The notes below the pieces were generated by a model, which saw only the letters and a list, made by a program, of their open reading frames with translations, was not told where the DNA came from and did no database searches. 64,000 nt of DNA from Arctopsyche grandis (Eukaryota > Arthropoda > Insecta > Trichoptera > Hydropsychidae): assembly GCF_051622035.1 (NCBI RefSeq), contig NC_135355.1, positions 28,381,486 through 28,445,485 of the forward strand, read 5' to 3'. This document shows positions 32,101-54,312 of the stretch, piece after piece; the stretch's first letter is position 1, and each line of letters begins with the position of its first letter. Position numbers and translations under genes: made by a program.

Positions 32101-34448
32101 AAGGTAGAATCAGTAGTGAAAACGTTTATATCATTCCAGGTATAAACCAACTTTTTAAGAGGCAAAGTCTCCGTGGATAGAGCTCCATATCCTGATTTAA
32201 TGTGAGAACCAACTACTCTTTGTTCTTCCAATACATGAGGTGAATTAGATAGATTGCTGTAGTCTACCTCAGGTAACTGAAACAATTAATTTTCACTGTA
32301 CGACAGGCATAAATTAACCAGTGGATGTATCATGTATTTGTTACGGTTCGTGTTCACTCCGGTTCGCTTATGAACATACTAGTGTGAACTATTGGTAAGT
32401 GCTATCAGTCAAAAGCTATCTTCAAATAAATTCACTAGGTGTCGCATGAAAATTTTAGCTGTAAAAACCTTAGAGATGTTAAAACGCCAAATATTTGAAA
32501 GGTGAATCCTATGGAAACCGCATTAAAACGTTGCTATAATTCCCATTTCCGTTAATATTAAAATATTGCAACCCAGTGGAAGCAAATATGTATATATGTA
32601 TGTACATAGTGGATGGGACAAACGACTGAGAATACTTGAACTTAAACTATGTAGTTCGTTTGTCAATTTGTACTTTTGTACAGTGCCGGTTTTAGGGGGG
32701 GCTGGGTCGGGTGGTGCCCGAGGTCGCCAAATAAGTTAGGGCGCCGCTCGATGCGCCAAAAGCGCTTTAAAATTAAAATTAGAGCGCCAAAGGCCCTACA
32801 TTTGTACTCGGCAAATTCTATTCAAACAATCTACTGGAAAAAGCCAATCTTCAAATTAAGCTCACCGCGAATTCAAAATATGATATTATTAGCAATGAAC
32901 TTATCAATTTAAAAGCCTTTCACTCATTGTATTAAATTTTATAAAACAGCACAATTTACAAGAATTATATTCAAACATTTGGGTTTCTATGCTTTTGCTG
33001 TCACTGCCTGAAACTGTAGCAAGGTCATAAGACCGGGAAAAAGGAGGATGGTAATCCAGTTTTTTTATATTTTTTTTCAAAGGGTGTTTAGAAAAAATTG
33101 CCCGAGGGCACCATTGGGTGTAAGGCCGGCACTGCTTTTGTATATGTACACTATAACTGGCCAGATTGGTTCGTGTATGAACAAGCGAGAAGCTCATGAA
33201 CAAACGAAATGTTCACATGGACTGTAACATATCTGAAAGTAAATACTCTTTATTTTCATTACAATATAATTTACAGTTTTTGTATTATTTCGTATTATTG
33301 TACTGTAGAATGAAATTTGTTTAAAGCATAAATGAGTAATCGGTGTAATACAAGTGTACGGTAATGCTAATGACTTTAAAAAGAGATGATATGGCTTCTT
33401 TTAGCGCGTGCTATGAAAGTACATATGTTCATGTGTATTTAAAGGTATTAAATTTCGACATTACATATTGATTTTCCAAGTAAATATAAATGTTAATGGT
33501 GAGCTACATACCTTCATTTTGGAATGATTTCCTTCGGTTGAATTGAAACAAAAGTTTCCTTACCTTTTAATATGGTATTAAAGTAGACGTGGATATTATG
33601 TATAGTAAATAATATGATAATGATACATAAACCTTTTTTTTTTGTAATTCTAGTCCATTATATGCGAAATTTCCGATGCGCATTGTTCTACCAACTCGTA
33701 ATGTCTCGAAACTCGTTTTCTCAACTTTTCACCTGCTTAAATAGGAGTTTGTATATTGTATACAAAAATGTTTCTTGTATAGATGTGTGTAATATCTTTA
33801 ATATACGAGACATATTGTGATAATTCATATATTTTAAACTATTAACACAAGTTTAAAAGATTAAAAAAACGTTTAAAAGTGAATTCTTACTATATTTGAT
33901 GTTTATCTCGTAAAATAAGTATATTACCATGAAAACAATTTTGTATACCTGTTTTGAATATACATATTTACATAAACGAATTCGACAATGAAATACACCG
34001 AAAACGAGTCTAGAGATATTGCAAGTTGGTGGAACGAGGAAGACCCCGAAATTTCTCCTTCGAATAACTAATATTTAAGGAATTTTAAGCCTAGTTATGA
34101 TTAAACTGATTTTAAAATTCTCATAATTATTATAGATATATTATATATAGGTATACAGTCGACCGCCTACAACGTGCTGAATCAAAAAGGCGTTAGAAAG
34201 CTAAGAAAATAAAATAATTGAAAATGAAGAAAAGCGTTGTTCAATCATATTTTCTTACAATGTTATTCTATTTCTTTTCCGTTCTTAAGTTTCTTAAGAG
34301 GGATGACCAATATAATATGTATGTAGCTCCTTATCAATGCTAACACAGTATTTAAACATGATTTTAGTCCAAAACTTACAGCATCAAACTGTCCACTGGC
34401 TTCAGTCGATTTCAGCAATGGTTCTTGTTCTTCAACACCCATTCCCAT
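26171..34448 (-). CDS. w: white, eye-pigment precursor ABC half-transporter
   Basis: Thirteen coding exons (34380-34448, 32015-32276, 31709-31947, 31559-31630, 31302-31481, 31060-31217, 30796-30979, 30556-30717, 30331-30462, 29655-29883, 26600-26705, 26344-26515, 26171-26272) join in phase to 688 residues plus TGA, close to fly White (687). NBD: Walker [10 protein letters not shown] (125-133), Q-loop YVQQDD, signature ISGGE (234-238), Walker B LMFCDE (254-259), switch His in TIHQPSS (291). Then a six-helix membrane half with White-specific blocks [34 protein letters not shown] and [14 protein letters not shown]. White pairs with Scarlet (ommochromes) or Brown (pteridines) in flies. The N-terminus has EQEPLL (7-12), an acidic dileucine motif that could route it to lysosome-related pigment granules (inference). 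The start is the only in-frame Met upstream of the splice. Introns hold several TEs. No lesion seen. Confidence 0.96.
27183..27428. mobile_element. Short insertion with 13-bp flanking duplication
   Basis: ATAATTTGTATAT occurs on both sides (27171-27183 and 27427-27439) but only once in the copy at 8.6 kb, so about 245 bp were inserted with a 13-bp duplication. The insert holds a hairpin (AAGCCCGCTTTAAAGG ... CCCTTAAAGCCC near 27190-27230) and a run of C. A target duplication of this length points to LINE machinery, so it may be a SINE or truncated LINE. Read inverted, it ends CTTAGAAAATATA. Confidence 0.55.
27448..28251. mobile_element. Foldback-like element of iterated TCAGCGCA words, 8-bp TSD
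   Basis: About 804 bp flanked by AAATTATT (27440-27447, and directly after 28251). The site is unduplicated in the 8.6-kb copy. The TIRs, about 100 bp, consist of a repeated word (TCAGCGCA, spaced roughly 17-22 bp) plus GCGCCGACCTTTCGGCGC, itself a palindrome. The core (27550-28140) is AT-rich with no transposase. An 8-bp duplication suggests hAT or P-like mobilisation. Confidence 0.75.
28535..29650. other. Rest of white intron 10
   Basis: AT-rich intronic sequence. No additional element or conserved ORF recognised. Confidence 0.5.
29955..30309. mobile_element. Mutator-like hairpin MITE in white intron 9
   Basis: A 355-bp palindrome of the same family as 22823-23199 (shared GGGCCGGAATGTGAAA, ACGCAAATATCGGAAGGCAA and CACTTAATTTGCGCGAGCAG). 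Imperfect 9-bp flanking repeats ATTCAAATT (29946-29954) and ATTCTAATT (30310-30318) fit a Mutator-like duplication with one later change. It lies between exons 9 and 10, with its ends 22 and 72 bp from the splice sites. Confidence 0.8.
32681..33134. mobile_element. hAT-type MITE in white intron 1 with perfect 8-bp TSD
   Basis: The 454-bp element begins CAGTGCCGGTTTTAGGGGGG and ends GGTGTAAGGCCGGCACTG. It is flanked by identical CTTTTGTA at 32673-32680 and 33135-33142. CAGTG termini plus an 8-bp duplication are diagnostic of hAT elements. No transposase ORF. Confidence 0.88.
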
Positions 34449-35190
34449 TTTAGCACTTAATTTTACTAGTAATATAATTCATAAAATCACAAGAATGCGA
34501 TCATTTCGTTAATTGCGATAAACTTTAGCTACTTATACTCACGATATCACTTCTGATAAATATCAATATTTGCATAAGGGAATCGTTTGTTTAAGGATAA
34601 AACAAAGCGCATGATAGATATGTACATCGCGTATGACATATGTAAATAATAATAGAATTGTCACATCATTTTAAATAATAAGTATCACACAACGAGCAAG
34701 ATCAAACAGACAAATAAATTATTACGATGAAAAATAAAAATATGAATTAATTTGAATAAAATATATCGGATAATAATTTAAGTATCTAAATGCTTGCAGT
34801 AATGATTATATAATAGAGATTAAATGTTACAAAATTATTAATATGAAAACTCTATGTATGTACGATGACACTGGTTATTTGTCTAGTTCAACGGTTCACG
34901 AGCGACTGTGACAAGTTTACTACACGTAACATAGGTACAACAATTTTCTACTTCTACGCACAGCTCCGTATTGGAATCATTCAGTTTGCAAGATATCCAT
35001 GATATATGTATAATATAAATATGTATATAGTTTAATTGCGTCGATACTTACGTAACTTAAAAAGACGGATTATGTTTATATTAATTATTTTACGCACAGA
35101 TTTGGAATACATTTTTAAATTAAATCAGAAGCAGACCACATATCATTTGTACTACTTTTGGGAGCGGTACGTACGCCCTTACATACATAC
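34449..35190. other. Upstream region of white
   Basis: AT-rich. It should contain the white promoter and 5' UTR (transcription leftward), but no confident TATA or initiator could be chosen. Confidence 0.4.
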
Positions 35191-35193
35191 GTA

Positions 35194-36134
35194 CAGTGGC
35201 GGATCATCCCTTAGGCGCACCAGGCGCTCGCCTAGGGCCCCCGTTTCGCAAGGGGGGGAGGGCAAAAGATCTCGAAAATTGTTTAAATATTAACAATTTT
35301 TATTAAAATTTAGTGAATATCTTTGGACGCTATCAGTGGTAAGCTTGAATAATATAGTCCTTTGAAGTGTGGTATTACCGGATGATGTTAAGGGTGAAAA
35401 CACACTGAATAGTACGGAACGTCACGTCCTTGGCTCCATGCTGTGACAGTGAGTGTTCCCCAAACTAAATTCGAGTGTAGTTGCACGTGCAGAGTGCATA
35501 TGCTTCTCCTATATTTCTTCAAATATGGGATGCACCGTTATCGATCACTATAAGGGTAAATCGCGCAAGGATAAAATATCACCGAAAACATTCCAGTGGA
35601 TGTTTTGTGGGACTGTTTACCATGTGTATAGGCTAGGGATGCTGTGTTTTAAAGTATCTAAAGAAAAACACGTACCACGTACCACTCAGTGTGTTTTCGC
35701 CCTAAATACATTATATAGAAGGAACGTATGAAGAACGAAACTGCCCTCCAACTGCTTCATAAAAACAGAGTTTCTTGACAAAGCAAAGCGCTGAAAAATG
35801 GAATATTTTAGCCACGCTATTCGTGGCCCCAAGTAACGCCTTTTACAAACAATAATAGCAGGGGAAGTAGAAGGCAAGTGGTGGCTTGGGAGAAAGAGGC
35901 TTTCTTGTCTCTGGAACATCAGATCATGGATGGGACTCGAGCTCGAAAAATAGTTTCGGCTTGCCCATTTTCAAGATATATTTCGCACGGGCTATAAATA
36001 ATGTCAGCCTATGGTAGTTGCCTACGTCCGAATACGGATTTGCCATAAGAAGAATATCTTTGAATGTCTGAAAAAAAAAATTTGAGGGGGGGAAGCAAAA
36101 TCAAATTGCACCTAGGGTCGTTGATCTGCCACTG
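35194..36134. mobile_element. hAT-type element upstream of white, with nested MITE
   Basis: Left end CAGTGGCGGATCATCCCTTA, right end GGTCGTTGATCTGCCACTG, inverse of each other apart from changes. The flanks CATACGTA and CATATATG are a decayed 8-bp duplication (5 of 8). Another MITE (35391-35703) lies inside. No transposase frame survives. Confidence 0.7.
35391..35703. mobile_element. MITE, TIR AGGGTGAAAACACACTGA
   Basis: Left end AGGGTGAAAACACACTGAAT, right end inverted AGGGCGAAAACACACTGAGT. The internal sequence matches 12427-12745. It is nested in the hAT element 35194-36134. Confidence 0.75.
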
Positions 36135-36990
36135 CATATATGTTCAGAGTCGTTTCCCCCCTCGCAGATCTGACAAAGCCAAGATCATGCATATAATACC
36201 TATATGCGAACATTCTTAATGGTTTTTCTTAAAATAATTATGTTCTTTTATCAATTTATGTAATTTAATAAACTGTTAATTTTCCCAACAAAATAAATAA
36301 ATAATTTGATGAAATACTATGAATCTTAATTAAATCGATTATTCGTTACTGAAACTGCAACAAGTTTAAACATGTCAATCAGACAGTTTCTTCCAAACAA
36401 AAAAGTCATAAAATACAAATATAAACTATCTAACTTTTCCCCCCTCTATATAAAAAGCTGAAATGACGTTTCTGAATGTGATTTCGAGCGTGCATAGTGT
36501 GTATGGGCTGAGTATTTAAGAACTATTTAACTGTGTATAGGCTACTTGCCCTTTGGCAGGCCTGACGCAGACGCAAAATAAAAACCTTTTGATCTAATCC
36601 ATGTGCATCATTTGGAACCCCTTGCATCCTGATCTTGTATACAAATGATTATAAATATTATTGCATTATATTAGTTTATTATAATAATATTTTTAATTTT
36701 TCGTCCATTTATACCTACTTAAAACAGACCAATTATGATACTTACAATTGTTCATTTTGATAAAAATTGTTTGTTTTAATATCAAAGCACTAGCAAACAT
36801 TTGGCCAAATTTTGATTGTAACCAGTTCTCTATATAAACATGCAAAGAAAGATAAAACCCTTGCTCACAGAAAAGCATTGTTAACATTCTTGTATGAGGC
36901 AGTAAGACGAGATTTTCCATGAAAATAAATAAAACATGGTTCATGGTTTATGGTTGCGATACCATGTTTTATATATACATATAAGTATCA
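36135..36990. other. No gene recognised
   Basis: AT-rich. CTATATAAAAAGCTG near 36446 and AAAATAAAAACC near 36577 give a TATA-to-poly(A) spacing reminiscent of a solo LTR, without other support. Confidence 0.3.
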
Positions 36991-36994
36991 TTTA

Positions 36995-37225
36995 GCTAGC
37001 AGTATGTCTCGGTGGTTGCGTGTATGTTTAGAACCTAGAGATTACCTAGTTCGATTCCGTGCTAATGTTGCTGGCCAGACTTGGATATTTGTGACTCCAA
37101 GTCGATCGTTTCCTATCAGAGTTTGCCAATTTATCTGATTTTATTGTTGAAACGGTTCCTCCATCAAATTGGCAACAACCATCATACCCGCTATGTCACA
37201 AATATCTGAATTTGATTAATGTACA
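36995..37225 (+). mobile_element. tRNA-derived SINE, copy 3
   Basis: Head with CTCGGTGGTTGCGTG and a good box B GTTCGATTCCG (37049-37059), body GCTGGCCAGACTTGGATATTTG, tail GAAACGGTTCCTCCATCAAATTG. This is the best preserved of four copies in the window. Confidence 0.7.
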
Positions 37226-37249
37226 ATCAGGGACTCGAACCGTTATTTT

Positions 37250-37870
37250 TACTTACTAGTACGTAGTAAACATTTAGGTACGTAGTAACAATAGATGAAA
37301 TTTTGTGATCATGCGAAAATTCGAACTCAAGATTTTTACTGATTCGAACTAAGAATCGATTACTGATCACGTTTTCATGATCTATAAAAAATGTGTGTGT
37401 GTGTGTATTTTGGGGATTTTTTGAACAACGTTAATCCTATCAAACTGAAACTTAGTATCGGTTACTGAAATTCTTATCCACACGACGTAATTTTTTTTCA
37501 AATTTTTAAGTTGACTGGAAATTGTACCTTTCCTTAAAGGTGTCCTCTTTTTTTAAGTTTTTGAATTCAATAATCTCCCAAGCCGCTAATAAAATCAGAT
37601 TAAAAATTTTTTACATGTAATAGATTATTAATTTTATATCCCAATATTTTTTCTAAACCGAAAGTAGTATTTTTACTCTAGAGAATCAAAGTTTTTCTCA
37701 GAAACCTTTTGGTTTATTCAACTAAAATTTCATATCGAGAATTTTAAGTTCAATACCAAGCTATGTATAAAATTTGGTAAGCGTCTGTCAACCGAAAGTG
37801 GCAGTAGGTTCGATTTTTCTTCCACTATTTTTTTCGACCCCTTAAACATGTGTGTTCTTCACGAAAAAAT
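37250..37870 (-). repeat. Interspersed repeat, uninterrupted copy
   Basis: Inverted match to 17450-18450 without the MITE. At the junction this copy reads a GTGTGTGTG run directly next to the ATCATGAAAACG side. No coding capacity. Confidence 0.75.
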
Positions 37871-38284
37871 TCAAGTGTAATTGTTGTACACTTATTCAAT
37901 TAAACGTATCGTGAATAATAATCATAATTATTTAATTAAACGTATCGTGAATAATTAACACAATATCCTATCACAGATAAATAAATAAGTCTTTGAAATT
38001 TAACTCATTAATTATAATTTATTTTTAAGTTTCACGTGTTTTGAAATTAAACAATACACTTACCTTGAAATCCAACAATGAAATATCATGACATCATAAA
38101 TATTATACGAATACACAATAACAAGAAAAAATATATACGTTCTTCTACAGTTTCTATTAGGACAACGATACATTAAATTATTAGATTTTCATTCGTTTTT
38201 TTAAATTTTAGCGCTTCGATTTTTTAGTTGAAAACACCTGCCTCGATATCGGATTTGAGTGCGTAATACCTAATTAACCATTAT

Positions 38285-38768
38285 TAATTAAATATATATT
38301 GTAATGTCCGTATATTGTAAAATTGATTGTAATGTCCATGAGTGATTTGTCGCGTGAGTGTAATGGCCGTGAGCCAGTTGTCGCGTGAGTAAAATTTCGT
38401 GTGCGTAACGTCGTTGAGTGTAAAGTCCGTGAGTGATTTTTCTTGACACCGTCTGTCTCGTATAGGCTCCTAAGCCACTCAACCGATTATGATGGAACTT
38501 TCAGGATTTGTTGTATGCATGTCCAGAAAGACTACTGTGAAAAAACCTCTTAATAATATTCGTAATTACGATTTTACCGACGCGAAAGTTTGAAGCGCCA
38601 ACGTGTAGTGGAATGTGTTCGTTGGTAACCACGCTACCAGTTGGTTTATGACGACACGGCGTTGAAGAGACGTTGTTGAGTTCCAATCATCACTTGAAAC
38701 GGGAACGCAACAGAAACGGGAATTTTATGCCTTATTCTGGCATTGCAACGCATGCCGGGTTCAGCTAG
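38285..38768 (+). mobile_element. Non-autonomous Helitron 3' part
   Basis: The 3' end has a short hairpin (CTGGCAT ... ATGCCGG) followed by GTTCAGCTAG and then T, that is, CTRR termination at an A-T target as in Helitrons. The body contains CTAAGCCACTCAACCGATTATG, the kind of block shared by many insect Helitrons. The 5' side (38300-38450) is an array of short words (GTGAGTGATTTGTCGCGTGAG and variants). The exact 5' end was not found. Confidence 0.65.
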
Positions 38769-38769
38769 T

Positions 38770-39550
38770 TGATTAATAAATTGTTAAAATTTCATGTTCT
38801 TCAGCCTCTCGAAATACAGCGATTTATGTAATAAAAAAATGCTGCAATTTTTGTAATTAAATGTCTAGGAAAGCCTTCCTGGTATATTCTATATAAAATA
38901 AAATAAAAACAAAACATGGAAGTACATATACCAATGTTTTTTAATAATTAAAATGTACAACATGATTTTAGTACATACATATATGTATGTATGTAGTTGT
39001 CAATTTAGTAGTGAAGAATTTGTTACAAAAGTTAGAATTTATCTTCAAATATGCCATTATGTAACAGTTAAATTGAAATGTTAATATAAAATGAAAAAAA
39101 AATTGTTAACCTTCATCCAAAAATGCATACTGGTGCCGTAAGATCCAACAAACATTTAATAAATTCAATTACACCAAATTCAATTTGTTATAATGCAAAA
39201 AAGAAGCGACGTATATGTGTTTAAGCACCTAGAGTCAGGTGTATACTAAATACCCTGACAATTGAACAACTAATATGATTGCATTAAAATGGATGAGGAC
39301 ACGGGTCAATTTATGGGTTCATAATGATTGACTGTGGTAATATGGGAAAAAATTAATGCATTCGTGTAAGATATATTTCATATGTTAAATCAAAATTAAT
39401 ATTGATTTGTGATATTAAAATTCGATGGTTTGGAAAGGTGCTAATAAATAAAATGAACACAACACATATTCTTTCGAATTGTATGATTATATCAATCCTT
39501 TTTATTTATATATAAATTATGGATATATAAACATATGTATTATAAATAAG
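38770..39550. other. No gene recognised
   Basis: AT-rich. A run of TACATACATATATGTATGTATGTA lies near 38971. Nothing coding. Confidence 0.4.
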
Positions 39551-39551
39551 A

Positions 39552-39957
39552 GGGCCGTTCGATAAGTTTTATTTTAAATAGTATCATTATTAGTAAAGTG
39601 ACAAAGTGATTTAAATTGAGAACATTCGAATTTTCCGCAACAATGAAAAAAAAGACAAGTTCTGCATATTTTTATTTGACTCAAAGCAGTCTTACATGAA
39701 ATTCGAGAGAATTCTGCATCACTACATGAGGAATATATTCTTTATTTACCATTATACATATATAGAGTTGACCCTACACGGCATCTTCCCATCCTCGAAA
39801 TTAAAAATTTTCAATGAGTCGCTGCAGTCAAATGACTATTTTGCAGTTTGACAAGACGAGATGAAAAAATTGGAAAATCTCCGGATCAAATCAATGCCTT
39901 CATATGATATCGTATTGATGATTTTTTTTTGTTTTGGCAAACTTTTCAAACCGCCCT
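39552..39957. mobile_element. mariner-like MITE
   Basis: Left end GAGGGCCGTTCGATAAGTTT, right end inverted GAGGGCGGTTTGAAAAGTTT. These resemble mariner-family termini (GAGGG..GTTCGA-AAGTT) beside a TA. About 400 bp, no transposase frame. Confidence 0.6.
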
Positions 39958-40459
39958 CTCATTCATATACATACATATTATGTTTGCATTATATATATAA
40001 AATATGAATTTGCAATATAAATAAAAACAAAATGGTTTCACAGTTGAATTGATGATAAAGAATTAATAATATTTAATTGCACATTTTTTTTATTCTTACA
40101 ATATTTTTAATTGTAATAATAAAAAGCGATGTTGTATATAAATTTTGAATGGCTTCTTATAAAGCTCGGAATGTCAAGAAACGATATGATTTTATAAAAA
40201 AAAATATACTCGTATATATACACATATGTATGAAATATTAAACTACGTGTTAAATGCAATTCCAAAATAGTTAAAGATAATGGAGTTTCTACTCGAAAAT
40301 TATGCACAGCATGTTTATACAGAAATTAACAAAAATAAATAAATAAAACTCCTTCCTTGAAAAAAAAAATTGCTCTCTCCCCTTAGCAGTGTTTCCCAAC
40401 CTTTTCGGTTTTAGAATCCATTGTTTTTATATATGAAAATATGATTTTTAGTTACAGTA

Positions 40460-40763
40460 TACATTATACGTTGAGAGCAAACTTCAAGATTTCTTCAACA
40501 AAAAAAACCAGTGTCCCTCGAACGTGAAATTCCAACAGGATAACGCCCCATGCCAGACATCAAAAAAATCCAAGAGTTGGTTCAGGATGACTGCACAGTC
40601 ACCAGACATTAATCCGATAGGGCATTTATGGTCAATTATGAAAAATAACATAAGCGAACATAAATACTCATCAAAAATTGAGTTAATTAAAAAAGTAAAT
40701 GAAGAATTGGCCAAAATCCCTTCATCCTTGCGCCAACACCTTATTGAAATTCATTGTAACTAA
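40460..40763 (+). pseudogene. Tc1-like transposase 3' fragment
   Basis: It encodes KFQQDNAPCQTSKKSKSWF (second catalytic Asp in QQDN), then QSPDINPIGHLWSIMK and a C-terminus ending at TAA 40761-40763. In Tc1 transposases the third catalytic residue is the Glu of NPIExLW. Here it is Gly (NPIGHLW), so even the surviving domain is inactive. The first Asp and the DNA-binding part are absent. Confidence 0.85.
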
Positions 40764-40764
40764 A

Positions 40765-41794
40765 AACCATATTTTAAGAAGAAAAAAAGCATTTTTTAAT
40801 AAAAAATTATGTTTGATATTTTTTGACTTGCACGTCAAAATCAAAATAAACCTCTCAAATTACAGATTGGGCAACACTGCTCTATAGGGATGAACACCCA
40901 ATCACACATTTGAACTATAGTAAAAACACAACATACAATAGCAGTCATTTTCATGGAAATTCGTTTTCGTAATTGATAACAGTTACATACATATATAGGT
41001 TTTGCATTCCAAATTAACCCTTTTCCATTTCAAATTGACACCTTTTCATTTCAAATCGACATTGAAAAGGGGTCAATTTGAAATGAAAAGCCTGTAATAT
41101 CTCTCATTAGTTTTATAACATTCACCAGTCAAAAACCAGAACCAAAACGTGATGACCACTATGGTAGCTGTTTTCCTACATTAATTGAAATCAACATTGC
41201 GTCAACCCTAAAAAAAAAACATTACAGAATAATTTCACTAAAATTGATTGTCTAAAATAATCATATAGTATAAATAAGTAATCAAGTAATATCGACTACA
41301 CAGTTCTACACAAAAAAAAAAAAAATACTTCAGCAATGAAATACAACTTATTTTAAGATTTTCGCCGATTGAAATTTTTGTAAAACATAGTTTTTAAGGT
41401 AAGCTGATATACACATCTTCGAAATCAGAACCAATCGGCGTATTTGAGTTCACCAGTCAAAAATCTATAATACACTTCATCACGAATACTAAAAGGCAGC
41501 ATTTTGTATAATAGAACATTGGCATAGGGGTACTCCACCGTTATGTGCGTAAGTAAGTCTTCAACGATAACATTTGTATCACTTAAATAAATAAAACAAT
41601 TTGAAATAAGTAATGTATAAAACTTCAAGACTCACCACTCAAGGCCAACATTAGTCGACGGGTATCTAACGTGACAACATAAAAAAAAACTACTTAGAAA
41701 AATAATTCACTTTATACATACACACTCGCACTTCAAGCGAGAACAATCATTTAAAAACATTTATTATATATTATATAGATGAGTCTTACAATCG
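40765..41794. other. No gene; small palindrome at 41027-41095
   Basis: CATTTCAAATTGACACCTTT and AAAGGGGTCAATTTGAAATG, opposed around 41058, form a hairpin. The rest is AT-rich with no recognisable gene. Confidence 0.45.
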
Positions 41795-41799
41795 ATGTA

Positions 41800-41954
41800 C
41801 GGCGGGCACGTCAAACTCACTTCAGTTAAGGCAGCATAAATATAATATACAACCTAAAGCGATCAGTGCATGAGATTCCCGTCATAAGTATAAATTATTA
41901 ATATGTAAATATTCCCGCATATTACTCGTGGAACCGCGTTTGACGTGCCCGACG
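41800..41954. mobile_element. Small MITE, TIR CGGCGGGCACGTCAAAC
   Basis: Left CGGCGGGCACGTCAAAC, right inverted CGTCGGGCACGTCAAAC, 155 bp apart. Non-coding. No clear target duplication. Confidence 0.6.
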
Positions 41955-42073
41955 CACAGTGATGGGTTTTACACAAAATAGTTGCATACACTTACATATA
42001 TCAAATATACATCCAGGATATCTTTAAGATTTTGCACATGCTGATTACATATGAGTACTGCTTTAGTATGCAA

Positions 42074-42097
42074 CGGGGGGGGGGGGGGGGGGGGGAG
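42074..42097 (+). repeat. Poly-G tract of about 24 bp
   Basis: A run of G followed by AGCGGGGGCGCC. Other homopolymer G/C runs are at 43070-43085 and 48462-48474. Confidence 0.9.
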
Positions 42098-42579
42098 CGG
42101 GGGCGCCCAGTATAAGGGAAAAAAAGCTAAATATATACATATACATATGTATATACACATGTTTTAATAAATAAAAAATTAATCGTGACCAATCAAGTCA
42201 CTATGATTTTGCAAAAGTAGAACTAAAAAAATATTTGAGACGGTTGGCGGGTTCACAATAATTGCACTGAACGCCTCATAATATGAACTATGGAATATTT
42301 TGGTGTTTCGTAGACAGTATTTGAGCAGGCATCTACATTCGAAGGTGCGTTTTACATATTTTTAAATTTTAAATAGAGCTTGCCAACATGGTTTGACTAC
42401 ACACGCATGTGAAAAGTGAAAAAAAACGCACCGTCGAGCATAGACGACTTTAACATAGCAAATAATTATAAATTGATAATATGGTATGTCTTAATTTAAT
42501 AAATCGGGATTTAAAGACCCAACGTTTACAATATTACATAATAGTTACATATTGGAACATGTGAACATTTTAAGACACA

Positions 42580-42741
<162 letters not shown>

Positions 42742-43170
42742 ATATGAATATATGAATTCTGCATTGTCCACAGGGCAAAGAAATTAAATCAAAACATGGC
42801 AAACACTACGTACATACATAGTTTTAAGCCAAAGGATCTTACCCTGTTGAGTTGTGTGTGTTTTTGAATTCATCGTACATATGTCTTAAATACAAAATTA
42901 TCAGTGATCTTTCGCAGTAGCGTAACGTAAAATAAAGTACATATACGAATATGTATGTGGATATATATAATATATCGTTCAGTCAATGCCACTTAAGTGT
43001 TTTATAAAATTAAACCTAACCACAGCGTTTGCTTATTCAAGTTAAGGTTAAGCACTCGAGAACTTACGGGAGGGGGGGGGGGGGGAGAGGGCGCATTATT
43101 ATAACAGCTCGACAACAAAGCCTTACGAAAATTGGAGGTGCCTTCAGCTTGACTTAACCGCAAGCGAGTA

Positions 43171-53324
<10,154 letters not shown>

Positions 53325-53744
53325 GGCGGGGGCCGGGGCCGGGGGCCGGGGGCCGGGGGTGAGGGTGAGGGTGAGGTGAGGCTACGCCCCCCTCGAGGGC
53401 AACGCCGCCCACCCACCCTTCTCACGGTGTCGCGGTGTCACTTCGGCTCCGTTCGATCCTCGATCCGGTGCATCGAATAACATTCGATACCCACACTGGG
53501 CTCTGCTGCAACACGCCAGTGTTGTCTGTTGGCATTGGGGTTGCCATGTCTGCCAAATATAATAACTGTTGACTGTTGACTGTTGACTGTTGTGGAATAT
53601 AGGTCTACGCACACTTTTACTTATTTCAGAATTTAAGTTAGACCATAGTGAATACTCGGGTTGCCCCAATGTGTCGAAGGGCCAAAACAAAGAACAAGAT
53701 ACAGTAAAAAAATACAAAATAGTGTAGAAATACGGTAAACCGAC

Positions 53745-54312
53745 TTCAATTATTCGAATATCGAATAGTAAATCAAGTGCTATTCGAGTATTCGAATATA
53801 TTCGAAAGTTTAAAAAAAGGTAATTACATACATATATACCAAGCATAAATTTGAATGAATCGTCTTATCATGGTTGTCATTTGAATTCCACCTCGTTTTT
53901 ATAGCCAATAATAATTTAAATTTTTTATTTTCTTTTTTCATTATGATTTCTTGTAAAAATGTATATTTTGCCTGACTTCTTAAATATTCGTACTATTTTT
54001 CTGATGTTTTCTAAAATTTCGTATAGATTATTATCGATCGAAAAGTGATGTTCTTTAAACATTTCTGTATTTAATGAATAAAAATCCATTTCTTCACATG
54101 TAGATATTTCATCTTCTTCATTATCTTCATTTTTATCACAATTATCCCCGTTATATATTTCATTTTCTTCATAATCGTTGGCTTCTTCGTCATCACTCTT
54201 TTCATGTTTATTTTGTTTATTTAGTTTATAAAAAAATATATACACGAATAATATTCGAATAGTTGATGAAATATTCGAATAACGAATGGCTGAAAAATCA
54301 GACGAATAGTTC
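53745..54312 (-). pseudogene. Possible hAT relic with ATTCGAAT subterminal words
   Basis: A 106-codon acidic frame (54245-53925) contains YEILENIRKIVRIFKKSGK, reminiscent of the KVRKIVKxFRxS block of hAT transposases. Both sides are rich in ATTCGAATA words (53755-53810 and 54245-54290), as in hAT subterminal repeats. The LTR element begins right after it at 54313. Confidence 0.4.
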
